Positions 53,764 through 62,607 of a stretch of DNA of 64,000 bases are shown in pieces. The translations under genes and the position numbers were made by a program. Within the stretch, counting starts at the first letter, position 1. Every line of letters begins with the position of its first letter. Below the pieces are notes generated by a model that did not search any database, was not told where the DNA came from, and saw only the letters and a list, made by a program, of their open reading frames with translations. Origin of the DNA: Rhodovulum euryhalinum (lineage in GTDB: Bacteria > Pseudomonadota > Alphaproteobacteria > Rhodobacterales > Rhodobacteraceae); contig NZ_SLWW01000011.1 in NCBI RefSeq assembly GCF_004342445.1, positions 1 through 64,000 on the forward strand, given 5' to 3'.

Positions 53764-55842
53764 TCATGGCCCGCCCGTCCCGCCAGGCAGCGTTGCGGGG
53801 GGCGGCGCCGTCTGGGCGGCCTTTCGCCGGTCGATCTCGGCGCGAACCGCCGCCCCCAAGGCATCCGGTATGTGGCTGAGAAAAGCGGAGGACAGCGTGG
53901 TCGAGATGAGGTTCTCGAAGGCGGTCTTCTGATCGGCCGAGAAGTCGTTGCTCCACATGTCGGCCACCGTGGTCACGACGGATTGCGCCGTGAACTGCGG
54001 CGCGGCCGGTGCCGGCGAAGGCGTCGGTGCCGGTGTTGGCGCTGGTGTTGGCGCTGGTGTTGGGGTTGGCGCCGGTGCCGGGGTTGGCGTTGCAGATGGT
54101 GAAGGGCCTGGCGCTGTGGGCGTGGACCCCGAGCCGGACGCGGCCGTGGACGCCGGAGGCTGGCGCAGCACCTCGTAGTTCAGCGACACGAAGGCCCAGT
54201 GGTTCGCCGCGTCGGCCGACATGTTGCCTACCGCCCCGCTCAGGGTAAGGCCGCCGGGGGCCAGCAGTGCGCGCCGAAGTTCCGACAGTTCGTTGCCAAG
54301 ATGCACCGAACCGACCCGGCGCGTCGGCGATTCCACCCGGCCGTGTTCTGCCCCGGCGAAACGATCAATGTATTCGCGAACCGTGCCGGTGAACACATTA
54401 CCGAAAGGATCGGTCACCCCGTGCGAGGCGGTCAGGCTACCCAGCCGCACATGGCGCTGGGATATTGCGCGGATCTCGTCTTGAGTGAGGGTCTGCCCGC
54501 GATCCCGCGCGCGCTCCATCGCTTCGCGAAGGGTAGGCGGATGGGCCCAGGGATGCCCGTTCATGGCAAGCCAGTAATGCCCGTAGAACTCGTGGGCGAG
54601 CGAATTGCTGACCAGGAGACCTCCGCCCGAGCCTCGATGCTCGTAGAAGATCTTGTCCCTTGCCGGGTCGGCGCTCGCCGTGATGGTCGGGGCCCCCGCC
54701 CAGATCCTGCGCTGAAGCGACTCGCGCGGCAGCGTGATGCCACTGGCGCCGAAGGAGATCAGGTTTATGGGGATATCTGCGGACGTGGTCCCGGTGATGA
54801 GCCGGGACGGAATCGTGTCGGTCACCGAGACGGCCTTGATGTCCAGCGCGCCATTGTCGACGATGTCCTTGAGCTTGGTCCAGCGGAACGGGTCCTCCGG
54901 GTCGGTGTGCGAGACCTCGTAGCCGAGATCGCCGCCCAGAACCGCGATATGCGCCTGGTCGCTGCCCGGAAGCAGGGTTCGGTTTTGTGTGATATCGGTG
55001 GTGGCGGCGGTATTGTCGATGTGTACGCCGCCGACCTCGAAGATGCGCGCGGCCCGGCCCCGGCCGACGGTGACGCGGCGCCGCTGCACGGTCTTTGCGC
55101 AATCGCCTTCCTGCTGGCGGACATGGGTGAGTTCGTGTGCCAGCAGGTGGCGGCCCTCGGCACTGTCAGGCGCGTATTCGCCGCTGGCGAACGCGACGTC
55201 GTGGCCCAGCGTGAAGGCGCGCGCGCCGATCGCACGGGCGGCATGGTCGGCGGCAGCGCCGTCATGGATGCGCACGCCGGACAGATCGGCGGCAAAGCGC
55301 GGCTCGAAAAAGCTGCGGACCGGGGCGGGCAGCGGATGCCCGCCGCCCTGCAGCCGGCGGATCGCCTGCGTGGCGGCGGGGCCGGCCGTCACCGGCCCGT
55401 CCGCGCCCTTGGCCTGGATCTCCTCTTCCTCCTGCTCTTCATCCATCGCTTGGCGCAGGAGAGATGGCGCGGGAGGCGCCGCAACGACCGGTGTTGTCCG
55501 GGGTGGTTCGGGCCTGCCGGCAAGGTCGGGCGCCGTCATCCGCATGATGCGATCGGCCGTTGCATCCGCCTCGCGCTCGTGGATGTCGTCCGGCGCGCCG
55601 ATGGTCAGCTTGGGTTGCAGCCCACCCGCCGCCGGTGCGAGGGTTGCGAATTCCGCACTTTCCGGGGCCTCGGATCGTGCCGTGACCGTCTGGGCACGAC
55701 AGATCGGACAGCCGCCGCCGCAGGCGCAGGCGGTCTTTGCCTGCACGCGGATCGGGCCATGTCCGCGAAGCGCCACGGTGGATTTGCGTCCGGGCGCGGC
55801 CGGCGCCCGCTCTCGTCCGGGAAGAATTGCATGCCCCGCCAT
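53764..55842 (-). CDS. eCIS-associated DUF4157 metalloprotease-like protein
   Basis: About 692 residues from the ATG at 55842, overlapping the previous stop (TGATG). It begins with a basic region and a CACGGGCPIC cysteine cluster near residue 39. An acidic stretch follows (EEQEEEEIQ near 138), then the eCIS-core DUF4157 domain (about 155-250) with FFEPRFAADLSGVRIH and zinc-site HELTH (236-240). A second region of about 250 residues carries HEFYGHYWLAMNGHPW (from about 417). A Pro/Thr/Ala tract and a helical tail of about 85 residues end the protein. DUF4157 proteins are found with extracellular contractile injection systems as presumed cargo or processing proteases. Target unknown. Confidence 0.82.
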   Translation of the reverse strand: MAGHAILPGRERAPAAPGRKSTVALRGHGPIRVQAKTACACGGGCPICRAQTVTARSEAPESAEFATLAPAAGGLQPKLTIGAPDDIHEREADATADRIMRMTAPDLAGRPEPPRTTPVVAAPPAPSLLRQAMDEEQEEEEIQAKGADGPVTAGPAATQAIRRLQGGGHPLPAPVRSFFEPRFAADLSGVRIHDGAAADHAARAIGARAFTLGHDVAFASGEYAPDSAEGRHLLAHELTHVRQQEGDCAKTVQRRRVTVGRGRAARIFEVGGVHIDNTAATTDITQNRTLLPGSDQAHIAVLGGDLGYEVSHTDPEDPFRWTKLKDIVDNGALDIKAVSVTDTIPSRLITGTTSADIPINLISFGASGITLPRESLQRRIWAGAPTITASADPARDKIFYEHRGSGGGLLVSNSLAHEFYGHYWLAMNGHPWAHPPTLREAMERARDRGQTLTQDEIRAISQRHVRLGSLTASHGVTDPFGNVFTGTVREYIDRFAGAEHGRVESPTRRVGSVHLGNELSELRRALLAPGGLTLSGAVGNMSADAANHWAFVSLNYEVLRQPPASTAASGSGSTPTAPGPSPSATPTPAPAPTPTPAPTPAPTPAPTPSPAPAAPQFTAQSVVTTVADMWSNDFSADQKTAFENLISTTLSSAFLSHIPDALGAAVRAEIDRRKAAQTAPPPATLPGGTGGP
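54008..54094 (-). repeat. Pro/Ala/Thr tandem repeat inside the DUF4157 gene
   Basis: Near-identical 12-base units (the top strand reads GGCGCTGGTGTT repeatedly) encode PTPAPT-type repeats between the metalloprotease-like region and the C-terminal tail. It is a flexible linker and may vary in length between strains by slippage. Confidence 0.8.
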
Positions 55843-58800
55843 CACTCGGTCCCCCGGTTCCGGCCGGATCGCAGCAGCGGCGCAATACGGCCCGACGTGC
55901 TGCGCAGCCGGTTCGACGGCGTGAGAACCGGCCGGCGGAGCAAGGGCGGCTCCAGCCTGTCCGTGGGCCCGCGGCCGGTGTCGTCGTCGGGCCGGTTCGG
56001 TTCAGGGCGCGTCGGCCGGGAATCGGTTGCCAGCACGAAGACGATGTCGGGCACCAGGATCGCGCCGCCGTCGATCCGGAACACCTCGCTGCGGGCGGGC
56101 CGGATTTCCTCGGCCTCCAGCGTGGCGACCATCGTGGCCCCGCGCGCAAGGGCTTCGCCGATCTCGCGCATCTGCGCGGCGGCAAGCCCGAGGCGATAGG
56201 CGCCCTTGCCGTTGGTGCGCACCGGTTCGACAAGGTCGATCGCCCTGCCGCGCGCGTCCGACAACTGGACCGAGGCCTGCAGGATGCCGTTGCCCCTGGC
56301 GTCCGTCACGCGGCCCTGGATGACCACCCCCGCCTCCTCGGTCGCGGGCTCGGGCCGGGTGTCCGCGATCTCGCCCGCGGCGCGGATGCGATCGACGTCG
56401 CGGCTTATGGTGGCAAGCCGGGCCCGGTTGGCCGCCAGAATGTCCGAACGGACCAGCGGCTTGGCTTCAAGCCGCGCGATCTCGTTGCCCAGCAGGGCGG
56501 CGTTGGCGATCTTGTACTCGGCGGCTTCGGTGACGCGCTCGGCACGGTAGGCGTTGATCGCCGCCAGGTTCCGGTCAAGCCCGGTGGCAAAGGTGCGTCC
56601 GGTGCCCTGCGGCTGCGCCAGTCCGGCGACGAAGGAGAGGCTTGCCAGGTTGGCGGTGCCCAGCACCGGGTTGCGCGCCGCCCCCGCCGCCGCGTCGCGC
56701 ATCTCGGGGCAGAAGGTGGTGTCGAATTCGAGGTTTGCCGTATCCACCAGCCGCGGCGGCATGCTCTGGTCGAAGGCATAGATGCAGTGGTCGCCCTGGT
56801 TCGAGGTGGTCACGTTCATCGCCGTGCTGAGTGCGATCAGCGAGACCTGCAAAGCACGTTCGGGCGCGCGGAGCGGTTCGCGGAAGCGGTTGCCGGTGGC
56901 GCGGATGGTGCGGGCGAAGATCAGCGTGTTCATCATCAGCGACAGGTCGCCGACCGGGAAGCCCGCCTGCAGCGCGTCGATCTGGTTTGCGTCGAGCGAC
57001 AGATCCTCGCCCGCGGCCAGCGCCACCGCGGTGAAGGCGTTGCTGTCCGGGCCAAGCGCGATCTGGTTGGCCTGGATGAGGCAGCCGCCCGAGGGCAGGC
57101 GGCCGATCCCCGACAGACTGATCAGCAGCACCGTGCCCGCGATCAGGTCCAGCGCCTGCGGGCCGCTGCGCTCGGCGGTCAGGTGGTTGGCCACGATCGA
57201 GACCGGCCCCGCCGCCAGAAGCGTCAGCGTGCGGCCCTGCGGGTGCTGGACCACGTTGTCGTGGATGCGCAGCGCGGGCTTGACCGTCAGCGCGCCGCGG
57301 TTGTCGGCCGCGCCGAAATCGTCAAGTCCGACAGAGGCGAAGATGCCCGCGATGCCGCCGCGCTGGCCCTGGACGATGTCCTCGTCCAGGTTCACGAAGA
57401 CGCCGTTGTCGCGGATCAGGTTGTCGGTGATTTCGACCTGTTCGCCGTACAGGATGAAGATGCCGCACACCGGGTCGATGTGGCGGCGGCCATTGTCCTC
57501 GATACGGTTGCCCGAGACGGTCACCGTTTCGGCAAGCCCGAGGCTGATGCCGCCGAACCCGGTCAGCCGGGCGGCGTCGCGCATCGCCGCCGTGAAGGGC
57601 GTGCGCAGGTTTCCGGTGATCCGGTTGTTCAGGATCGTGAGGTCGATGGCCGGATGGCCGAGCAGCGCCAGCAGCGGGTTGACCGCGGCCGCGCGGCTTA
57701 GCGCGAAGCGGGCGTCGGCCGCGCGTGCGGTCAGGCGGTCGGTCGGGGTGCCTGCCGACGGGGTCTCCCGGTCCGGCGCGATCACCTCGAGCGCCGGCGG
57801 AATCCCGATGCCGTTCAGGCCCATGGCGGTGATGTCGTTGTCCTCGATCCGGATGCCATAGACGAAGGCAAGGCGCGGGTCCGGGCCGGTCTGCTGGCGG
57901 TTCAGCGTGATCTGCATGAGCACCAGCGAGCCCATCCCGAAATTGACGATCTGCACAATCTCGGCGCTGTCGATGCCGAACCCCGCGCTGACCGAGGAAA
58001 AGGTGTGGCTGCCCTGCTGGCCGGTACCTTCGATGGCGAATTCGCCCGCCGCCGAGGTGGTGAAGCTGCGCGGATCGCCCGTGGGCGGGGCGATCCGCAG
58101 CGTGACGCCCGCCGCCGCTTCGCCGTCAGGGCCGATCACCGTTCCGCGGATGGCGATGACGCTGCGGCCGAGGTTCACCGACTGGGTCAGAGGCCCGCCG
58201 CCGCCGTCCTCTCCCTGCGGAGGCAGGTGGCTGCCGCCCAGCGTGATGCCGTTGCCCGCCCCCCCGGTGATGCGGTTGTCGAGCACGCCGACGCGCTCGG
58301 CGCCCGCGCCGATCTGGATCCCGCCCAGCGCCCGGTAGGGCGGCGGCACGATGGCGGTCAGGGTAAAGCCGAAGACGAATTCCACGAAGCCGATCAGGAA
58401 TCCGATATTGGCATAGACCAGGTCCGCATCCGCACAGGGGTCGTTCGGGTCCTCTGGCTGGTCGGGGGTGTCCGGGTCCTCGGGTGGGCGGGGTGTTGCC
58501 TCGGCGGGTACCACGCCGATGTCGTTGTCCTCGATCCGGCTGTCCTCGGCGGCCAGATAGACCGCCACGCCCGCGCCCGCCTTGTCGAGCATGCGGATCC
58601 GGTTCTCGCGGATCACGATCTCGGTGCCGCCCTCGACCTGCACCGCGCGGGTGCAGGCGACGATGCGGTTGCGCGCGATCCCGAACTGGCGCAGCGCGCC
58701 GTCCTCGATTTCCTCGGCCAGGACCGCGACCCCGGCCAGCGAGATCATCTCCATGTCGACAAGCTCGATGCACTCGCTGTCGATCACGTGGAAGATCGGC

Positions 58801-60308
58801 ATGTCGCGGGCGCCCTCCCGCGGGATGACGCGGGTGTGCTTGCCGCAGCCCTCGATGCGGATGTTGCCACGTTCGGAAATCACCGCATTGGTCTGGTGCA
58901 GGCCCGGAAGCAGGCAGATGCGCCCGCCCGCCGCGGGCAGGCGGTCGATTGCGGCCTCGATCGAGTCCTCGTCGCCATGGGTGCTGCGCCCGTCGCCTAC
59001 GGTGATGGTGCAGCAATGGCAGGGGTCGGTCAGCGGCGGAAAGCTGTCGCGGCAGTCGTCGATGTCGTCGGCACTGGCCTCGACCGGCGGGGCCGAGGCC
59101 CAGGTGACGATGCCGAGCGGCGCGCGGTGGTAGCGGATCGCCTGCGGCAGCGCGTTGTCGGGCCAGGTGGAGGGGTCGAACTCGGTGCCTGCCGTGCGCG
59201 CCTGGAACAGCCAGCGGTCGCCTTCGCGATAGTTCGTGCCGCCCGGCGCGACCGGCGAGAATTCCAGCCGGATGCCGTCGGCAAGGTCGGTCGGCCCGTC
59301 GTCGAAATCGGCGATGTCGCCGACCCCGTCCCACAGCCGGAACACAGCGTGGTTTCCGGCCGCAGCGGGCCAGGTTCCGATCGGGTCCGTGACGGTCAGC
59401 AGGTCGTCGGTCATCGAGACGGTGGCCTCGAACGCGACGCGCCAGCAGCCGGTGGCGCCGTCCCGTTCCAGCGCCTGCAACAGGAAGCCGCTGACGCCGG
59501 CGGCGTCGATCATGGCGCGGTTGTGGGTGATGGCGATGGTGCCCGCCACCGGATCGAACCGGCCACGGCCCATCAGCCCGCCGCCCAGGCGCGACCAGAC
59601 GAAGCGCGTCCCGCCGCCCCGGGGTGCTGCAACCTCGATGCAGTAGAGTCGGTGGCCGTCGCCAGTATAGCCGCCGCCCGCCTCGACCGGGCAATCGCCC
59701 GCGATGGTGACCGCGGGCGAGGGCGTGACGGTCAGACGCCCGATCGTGGCCAAATCGTCCCGGAGGCTGGGGCCGATGGTGGCGCAATCCTCGTCGTCAC
59801 CGAGGCGGCGCAGGCGCAGCCGGTGGCAGACTCTGACGCGCCCGGTCGTGTCCACGCCGCCCAGTGCGGGTTCCAGCAGTGTCTGGTGGTCCTGGAAGGC
59901 GCTGACGGCATCCTCCCAGACCTCGAGGATCACGGCGTCGCGCGTGCCGGCCGCGACGGGGCCGGGGGCGGGCTGGAACGGTGGCGGCAGGTGGGTGGCC
60001 GTCGCGGTGGTTTCCTGCCCCAGCAGCAGCGGGATGCCGTCGACCCAGACGCGGCCGGGCTGGCAGGTGATCTCGACGCCGGTCGCCGTGGCCGAGGCGG
60101 CGGTGATGCGGAAGCTGTCGCTTTCCTCGGCGGGCACGGCCACGCGCCCCGGCCCGAAGGCATCGCGCCCCATCAGCGTGCGGAGGCTGCGCGCGATCTC
60201 CTCGGCGGCGTTGCCGTCGCGGTCCAGCCGGACGCGGCCCTGCTGTTCCAGAACGCCGGTGTAGTTGTCGAGCGGCCGGTGATCGAACCAGGAGAAATCG
60301 CCCTTCAT
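55842..60308 (-). CDS. Large eCIS-associated protein with DUF6519-like N-terminus and right-handed beta-helix
   Basis: 1,488 residues from the ATG at 60308, which has an AAGGAGG site. The N-terminal 450 residues (KGDFSWFDHRPLDNYTGVLEQQGRV onwards) resemble DUF6519 of eCIS-type loci. A cysteine cluster PCHCCTITVGDGRSTHGD near residue 430 leads into a long parallel beta-helix with repeated N-R-I-x-x-N turns (about 470-1180), interrupted by a carboxypeptidase-regulatory-like insert. A helical segment and a second such domain (VVIQGRVTDARGNGILQASV, about 1335) follow, then an Arg/Pro-rich tail. It is probably an exterior fibre, adaptor or baseplate-attached protein. It sits 13 bases after the tail protein I-like gene. 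Confidence 0.8.
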   Translation of the reverse strand: MKGDFSWFDHRPLDNYTGVLEQQGRVRLDRDGNAAEEIARSLRTLMGRDAFGPGRVAVPAEESDSFRITAASATATGVEITCQPGRVWVDGIPLLLGQETTATATHLPPPFQPAPGPVAAGTRDAVILEVWEDAVSAFQDHQTLLEPALGGVDTTGRVRVCHRLRLRRLGDDEDCATIGPSLRDDLATIGRLTVTPSPAVTIAGDCPVEAGGGYTGDGHRLYCIEVAAPRGGGTRFVWSRLGGGLMGRGRFDPVAGTIAITHNRAMIDAAGVSGFLLQALERDGATGCWRVAFEATVSMTDDLLTVTDPIGTWPAAAGNHAVFRLWDGVGDIADFDDGPTDLADGIRLEFSPVAPGGTNYREGDRWLFQARTAGTEFDPSTWPDNALPQAIRYHRAPLGIVTWASAPPVEASADDIDDCRDSFPPLTDPCHCCTITVGDGRSTHGDEDSIEAAIDRLPAAGGRICLLPGLHQTNAVISERGNIRIEGCGKHTRVIPREGARDMPIFHVIDSECIELVDMEMISLAGVAVLAEEIEDGALRQFGIARNRIVACTRAVQVEGGTEIVIRENRIRMLDKAGAGVAVYLAAEDSRIEDNDIGVVPAEATPRPPEDPDTPDQPEDPNDPCADADLVYANIGFLIGFVEFVFGFTLTAIVPPPYRALGGIQIGAGAERVGVLDNRITGGAGNGITLGGSHLPPQGEDGGGGPLTQSVNLGRSVIAIRGTVIGPDGEAAAGVTLRIAPPTGDPRSFTTSAAGEFAIEGTGQQGSHTFSSVSAGFGIDSAEIVQIVNFGMGSLVLMQITLNRQQTGPDPRLAFVYGIRIEDNDITAMGLNGIGIPPALEVIAPDRETPSAGTPTDRLTARAADARFALSRAAAVNPLLALLGHPAIDLTILNNRITGNLRTPFTAAMRDAARLTGFGGISLGLAETVTVSGNRIEDNGRRHIDPVCGIFILYGEQVEITDNLIRDNGVFVNLDEDIVQGQRGGIAGIFASVGLDDFGAADNRGALTVKPALRIHDNVVQHPQGRTLTLLAAGPVSIVANHLTAERSGPQALDLIAGTVLLISLSGIGRLPSGGCLIQANQIALGPDSNAFTAVALAAGEDLSLDANQIDALQAGFPVGDLSLMMNTLIFARTIRATGNRFREPLRAPERALQVSLIALSTAMNVTTSNQGDHCIYAFDQSMPPRLVDTANLEFDTTFCPEMRDAAAGAARNPVLGTANLASLSFVAGLAQPQGTGRTFATGLDRNLAAINAYRAERVTEAAEYKIANAALLGNEIARLEAKPLVRSDILAANRARLATISRDVDRIRAAGEIADTRPEPATEEAGVVIQGRVTDARGNGILQASVQLSDARGRAIDLVEPVRTNGKGAYRLGLAAAQMREIGEALARGATMVATLEAEEIRPARSEVFRIDGGAILVPDIVFVLATDSRPTRPEPNRPDDDTGRGPTDRLEPPLLRRPVLTPSNRLRSTSGRIAPLLRSGRNRGTE

Positions 60309-60321
60309 GATCGTGCCTCCT

Positions 60322-62607
60322 TCAAGTGACCGTCGCAAGGATCGGCCGGACGCCCACGGGCGTGAACTCGCGCAGCCGAATGTTGAGGTTCTTCCATTTG
60401 TGCGTGTTGAGCAGGAACCCGTAGGCGCCGATCTCGTCGGCGCCGGGGCCGTCCTCCAGCACCTGCCGCGCGGTGCGGATGCGGTGAAGCTGGCAATAGC
60501 CCGGCTGGTGATGGGTGATGGAGGTGAACGCGAGCGCCGTTCGCGACCCGAAGACGCAGGCGAAATGCGGCGGCAGGCGGTCCATGTCGCCCGAGAAATA
60601 GCCGTAGGACAGGCAGCCCGACTGATGGTCGCGCACTTCCAGCCGGTCGCGGAACAGCCCGCCCTGCCCGCTTGCAGCGCGCACGCGGACGGGACCCAGG
60701 ATGGTGGCGCCGTCGATCGCCAGGATCGGGCCGAAGCCGGTGTCGGGGTCTTGCGTGGCGGCGATGGCGCGGCCAGTGCCGCCGTCCACGATGCTGTCCT
60801 TCAGTGTCAGGCGATAACGCGGCCCCATCGCAATCGGGCCCGCGACCGAGCGGACAAGCGTGACCTCGGGCAGTTCCTCGAAGGCTTCGAGATCGGCGGC
60901 GACGGCGAAGCCGAGATCGGGGGCGAGGTGCAGCGCGGGTTGCGGGGCGGCACGGGTGCCATCGGCGGTTCCGTCCAGCACCAAGTGGCCGCCAGGGTCC
61001 AGCGTCACGCCATGGAATGCAAGCGCGTTGACGGCGGCGCGGGCGACGATGGCCTCTGCCACGGGGGCGTTCCGGAGCGTCAGGACGGCGCCGTCGATGC
61101 GGATGTCGAGCGCGCGGACAAGGCCCTGGTCGGCCGGGTCCGCGGGGCGCATCCTGAGCGGCTGGCGGAACTCGATCACCGGGCGCTGTCCGGTGCGGGC
61201 ACGGATCCAGAAGGGGCGCGCAAGCGTCAGCGTAGGGCCATCCTCGTCAACGATGTCATCCACGGCGGCCAGGTTGACGCGGTGCGTCATCGAGTCGGTG
61301 ATCTCGATGATGCGGGGCGGGCCTGCGGTCGCCAGCCCCGACAACGCGGCGCGCAGGCCGGTGCCGCCGGGATGGGCGGTGACCGCGATCACCTCGGGGG
61401 TGCCGAGATCCGGCCAGATCGTGTCGGGGAAGCTGCGCGCGACAGGATGGGCGCCAACGGGGCCGGGGGCCGCATAGGCAAACGAGATACGCAGGCGGTT
61501 GCGCAGCGCCGCGCCCTCGGTGGTGTCGTCGGCGATGCCCAGCAGGACGCGGCCCCGCACCGGGTCGATGACGATCTCGCGCTCGCGCAGCGGGGTGGCG
61601 AGACCCTGTTCCCAGGCGCAGAGATTGGCGCCGCGCGTGGTCCATGCCGTGCCGGCGAAGGCACTGGCGGGCAGGTGCAGCGTCAGGCCCACCGCGGCGT
61701 CACCCGGATCGTCCGGACGGCTGCCGTCAAAGATGTCGACGGCGACGTATTCGGCCGCGTTGCCCGTGGGCGGGCCGTCCTGCAACCGCGCGGCGGGCAT
61801 CGGTCCGGGCGTGCGGTCGGGCACCGAGAAGTCGGGGGGCTCGGCCCCGGGGTCGTAGCGGAAGGTGTTGAAGAGGCGCAGCGGCCGGCCCAGCGGTTCC
61901 ACCACATAGCGCGCGGCGAAGGGCGCGTCGCCCGGCCCCGGAGTTGTCTGCGCGACGGTCTCGACATGGACCGGGCGGGTGACCGGCACCAGGAAATCCC
62001 TCAGCCGCCAGAGGAACAGCGCCATGTTGGGCAGGTTCGGACGGGCGTGGATGCCCCTGGTCGGCTTGAGGTCGGCAGTGCGCGCGAAGCCGTCGAAGGC
62101 GCTGCCAAGGAAACTTAGCACGCCGGGATCGCGCAGGGTCACGGTGCCGTGGCGGACCGGGTCCGCGATGTGATGCGGAAGGGCAAGGGGCGGGATGCCG
62201 CCCCGGTCGGGGCGCTGGTGGTTCAGATGCTGGGTCCAGACCAACCGTTCGCGCAGCTCGACCGCATGGGCCGCCCAGCCGGTCAGGTTGAAGGCGAGCG
62301 ATTCCATCGCTCCCAGTGTCCCCCGGCGGCGGCGCAGCGCCACGGTGCGGGCGGTGTCCGCGCGGATCGTGAACGGGTCGCCCTTGAGCGGCGTGACGCC
62401 CAGCAGGTCGCCGATATAGGGAACCATCCAGTCCGCGCAGGTCTCGATGAACTGGTCGTGGTAAAGCTGGTCGATATCCGCGTCGATGCCCTGCAGGATC
62501 TCGTCCATCAGGCCGATGAACGCTTCGAACTGGCCCGCGCCGGCGGGGTCGGTATCGCGGGTCCGGTAGAGGGCGGGCAGTCGCTCGAACAGGGGTGTCC
62601 AGGTCAT
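60322..62607 (-). CDS. Phage tail protein I-like baseplate component of an eCIS-like particle
   Basis: 761 residues from the ATG at 62607, overlapping the previous stop by four bases. The N-terminal 110 residues carry the tail protein I / Afp12-type pattern: LPALYRTRD, FIETCADWMVPYIGDLLGV and ALRRRRGTLGAMESLAFNLTGW. The remaining 650 residues are beta-rich and without a named domain. They are far longer than P2 gpI (about 180), as is usual for contractile injection systems outside phages. It should join the baseplate wedge with the gpJ-like protein. Confidence 0.85.
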   Translation of the reverse strand: MTWTPLFERLPALYRTRDTDPAGAGQFEAFIGLMDEILQGIDADIDQLYHDQFIETCADWMVPYIGDLLGVTPLKGDPFTIRADTARTVALRRRRGTLGAMESLAFNLTGWAAHAVELRERLVWTQHLNHQRPDRGGIPPLALPHHIADPVRHGTVTLRDPGVLSFLGSAFDGFARTADLKPTRGIHARPNLPNMALFLWRLRDFLVPVTRPVHVETVAQTTPGPGDAPFAARYVVEPLGRPLRLFNTFRYDPGAEPPDFSVPDRTPGPMPAARLQDGPPTGNAAEYVAVDIFDGSRPDDPGDAAVGLTLHLPASAFAGTAWTTRGANLCAWEQGLATPLREREIVIDPVRGRVLLGIADDTTEGAALRNRLRISFAYAAPGPVGAHPVARSFPDTIWPDLGTPEVIAVTAHPGGTGLRAALSGLATAGPPRIIEITDSMTHRVNLAAVDDIVDEDGPTLTLARPFWIRARTGQRPVIEFRQPLRMRPADPADQGLVRALDIRIDGAVLTLRNAPVAEAIVARAAVNALAFHGVTLDPGGHLVLDGTADGTRAAPQPALHLAPDLGFAVAADLEAFEELPEVTLVRSVAGPIAMGPRYRLTLKDSIVDGGTGRAIAATQDPDTGFGPILAIDGATILGPVRVRAASGQGGLFRDRLEVRDHQSGCLSYGYFSGDMDRLPPHFACVFGSRTALAFTSITHHQPGYCQLHRIRTARQVLEDGPGADEIGAYGFLLNTHKWKNLNIRLREFTPVGVRPILATVT

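Noticed and set aside
53625-53879. Plus-strand ORF overlapping the end of the DUF4157 gene
   Set aside because: It overlaps a well-supported gene on the other strand, and its product is rich in Arg and Pro with no domain.
54008-54094. Short tandem units considered as a CRISPR or recombination site
   Set aside because: They are in-frame codon repeats for a Pro/Thr/Ala linker, with no spacers.
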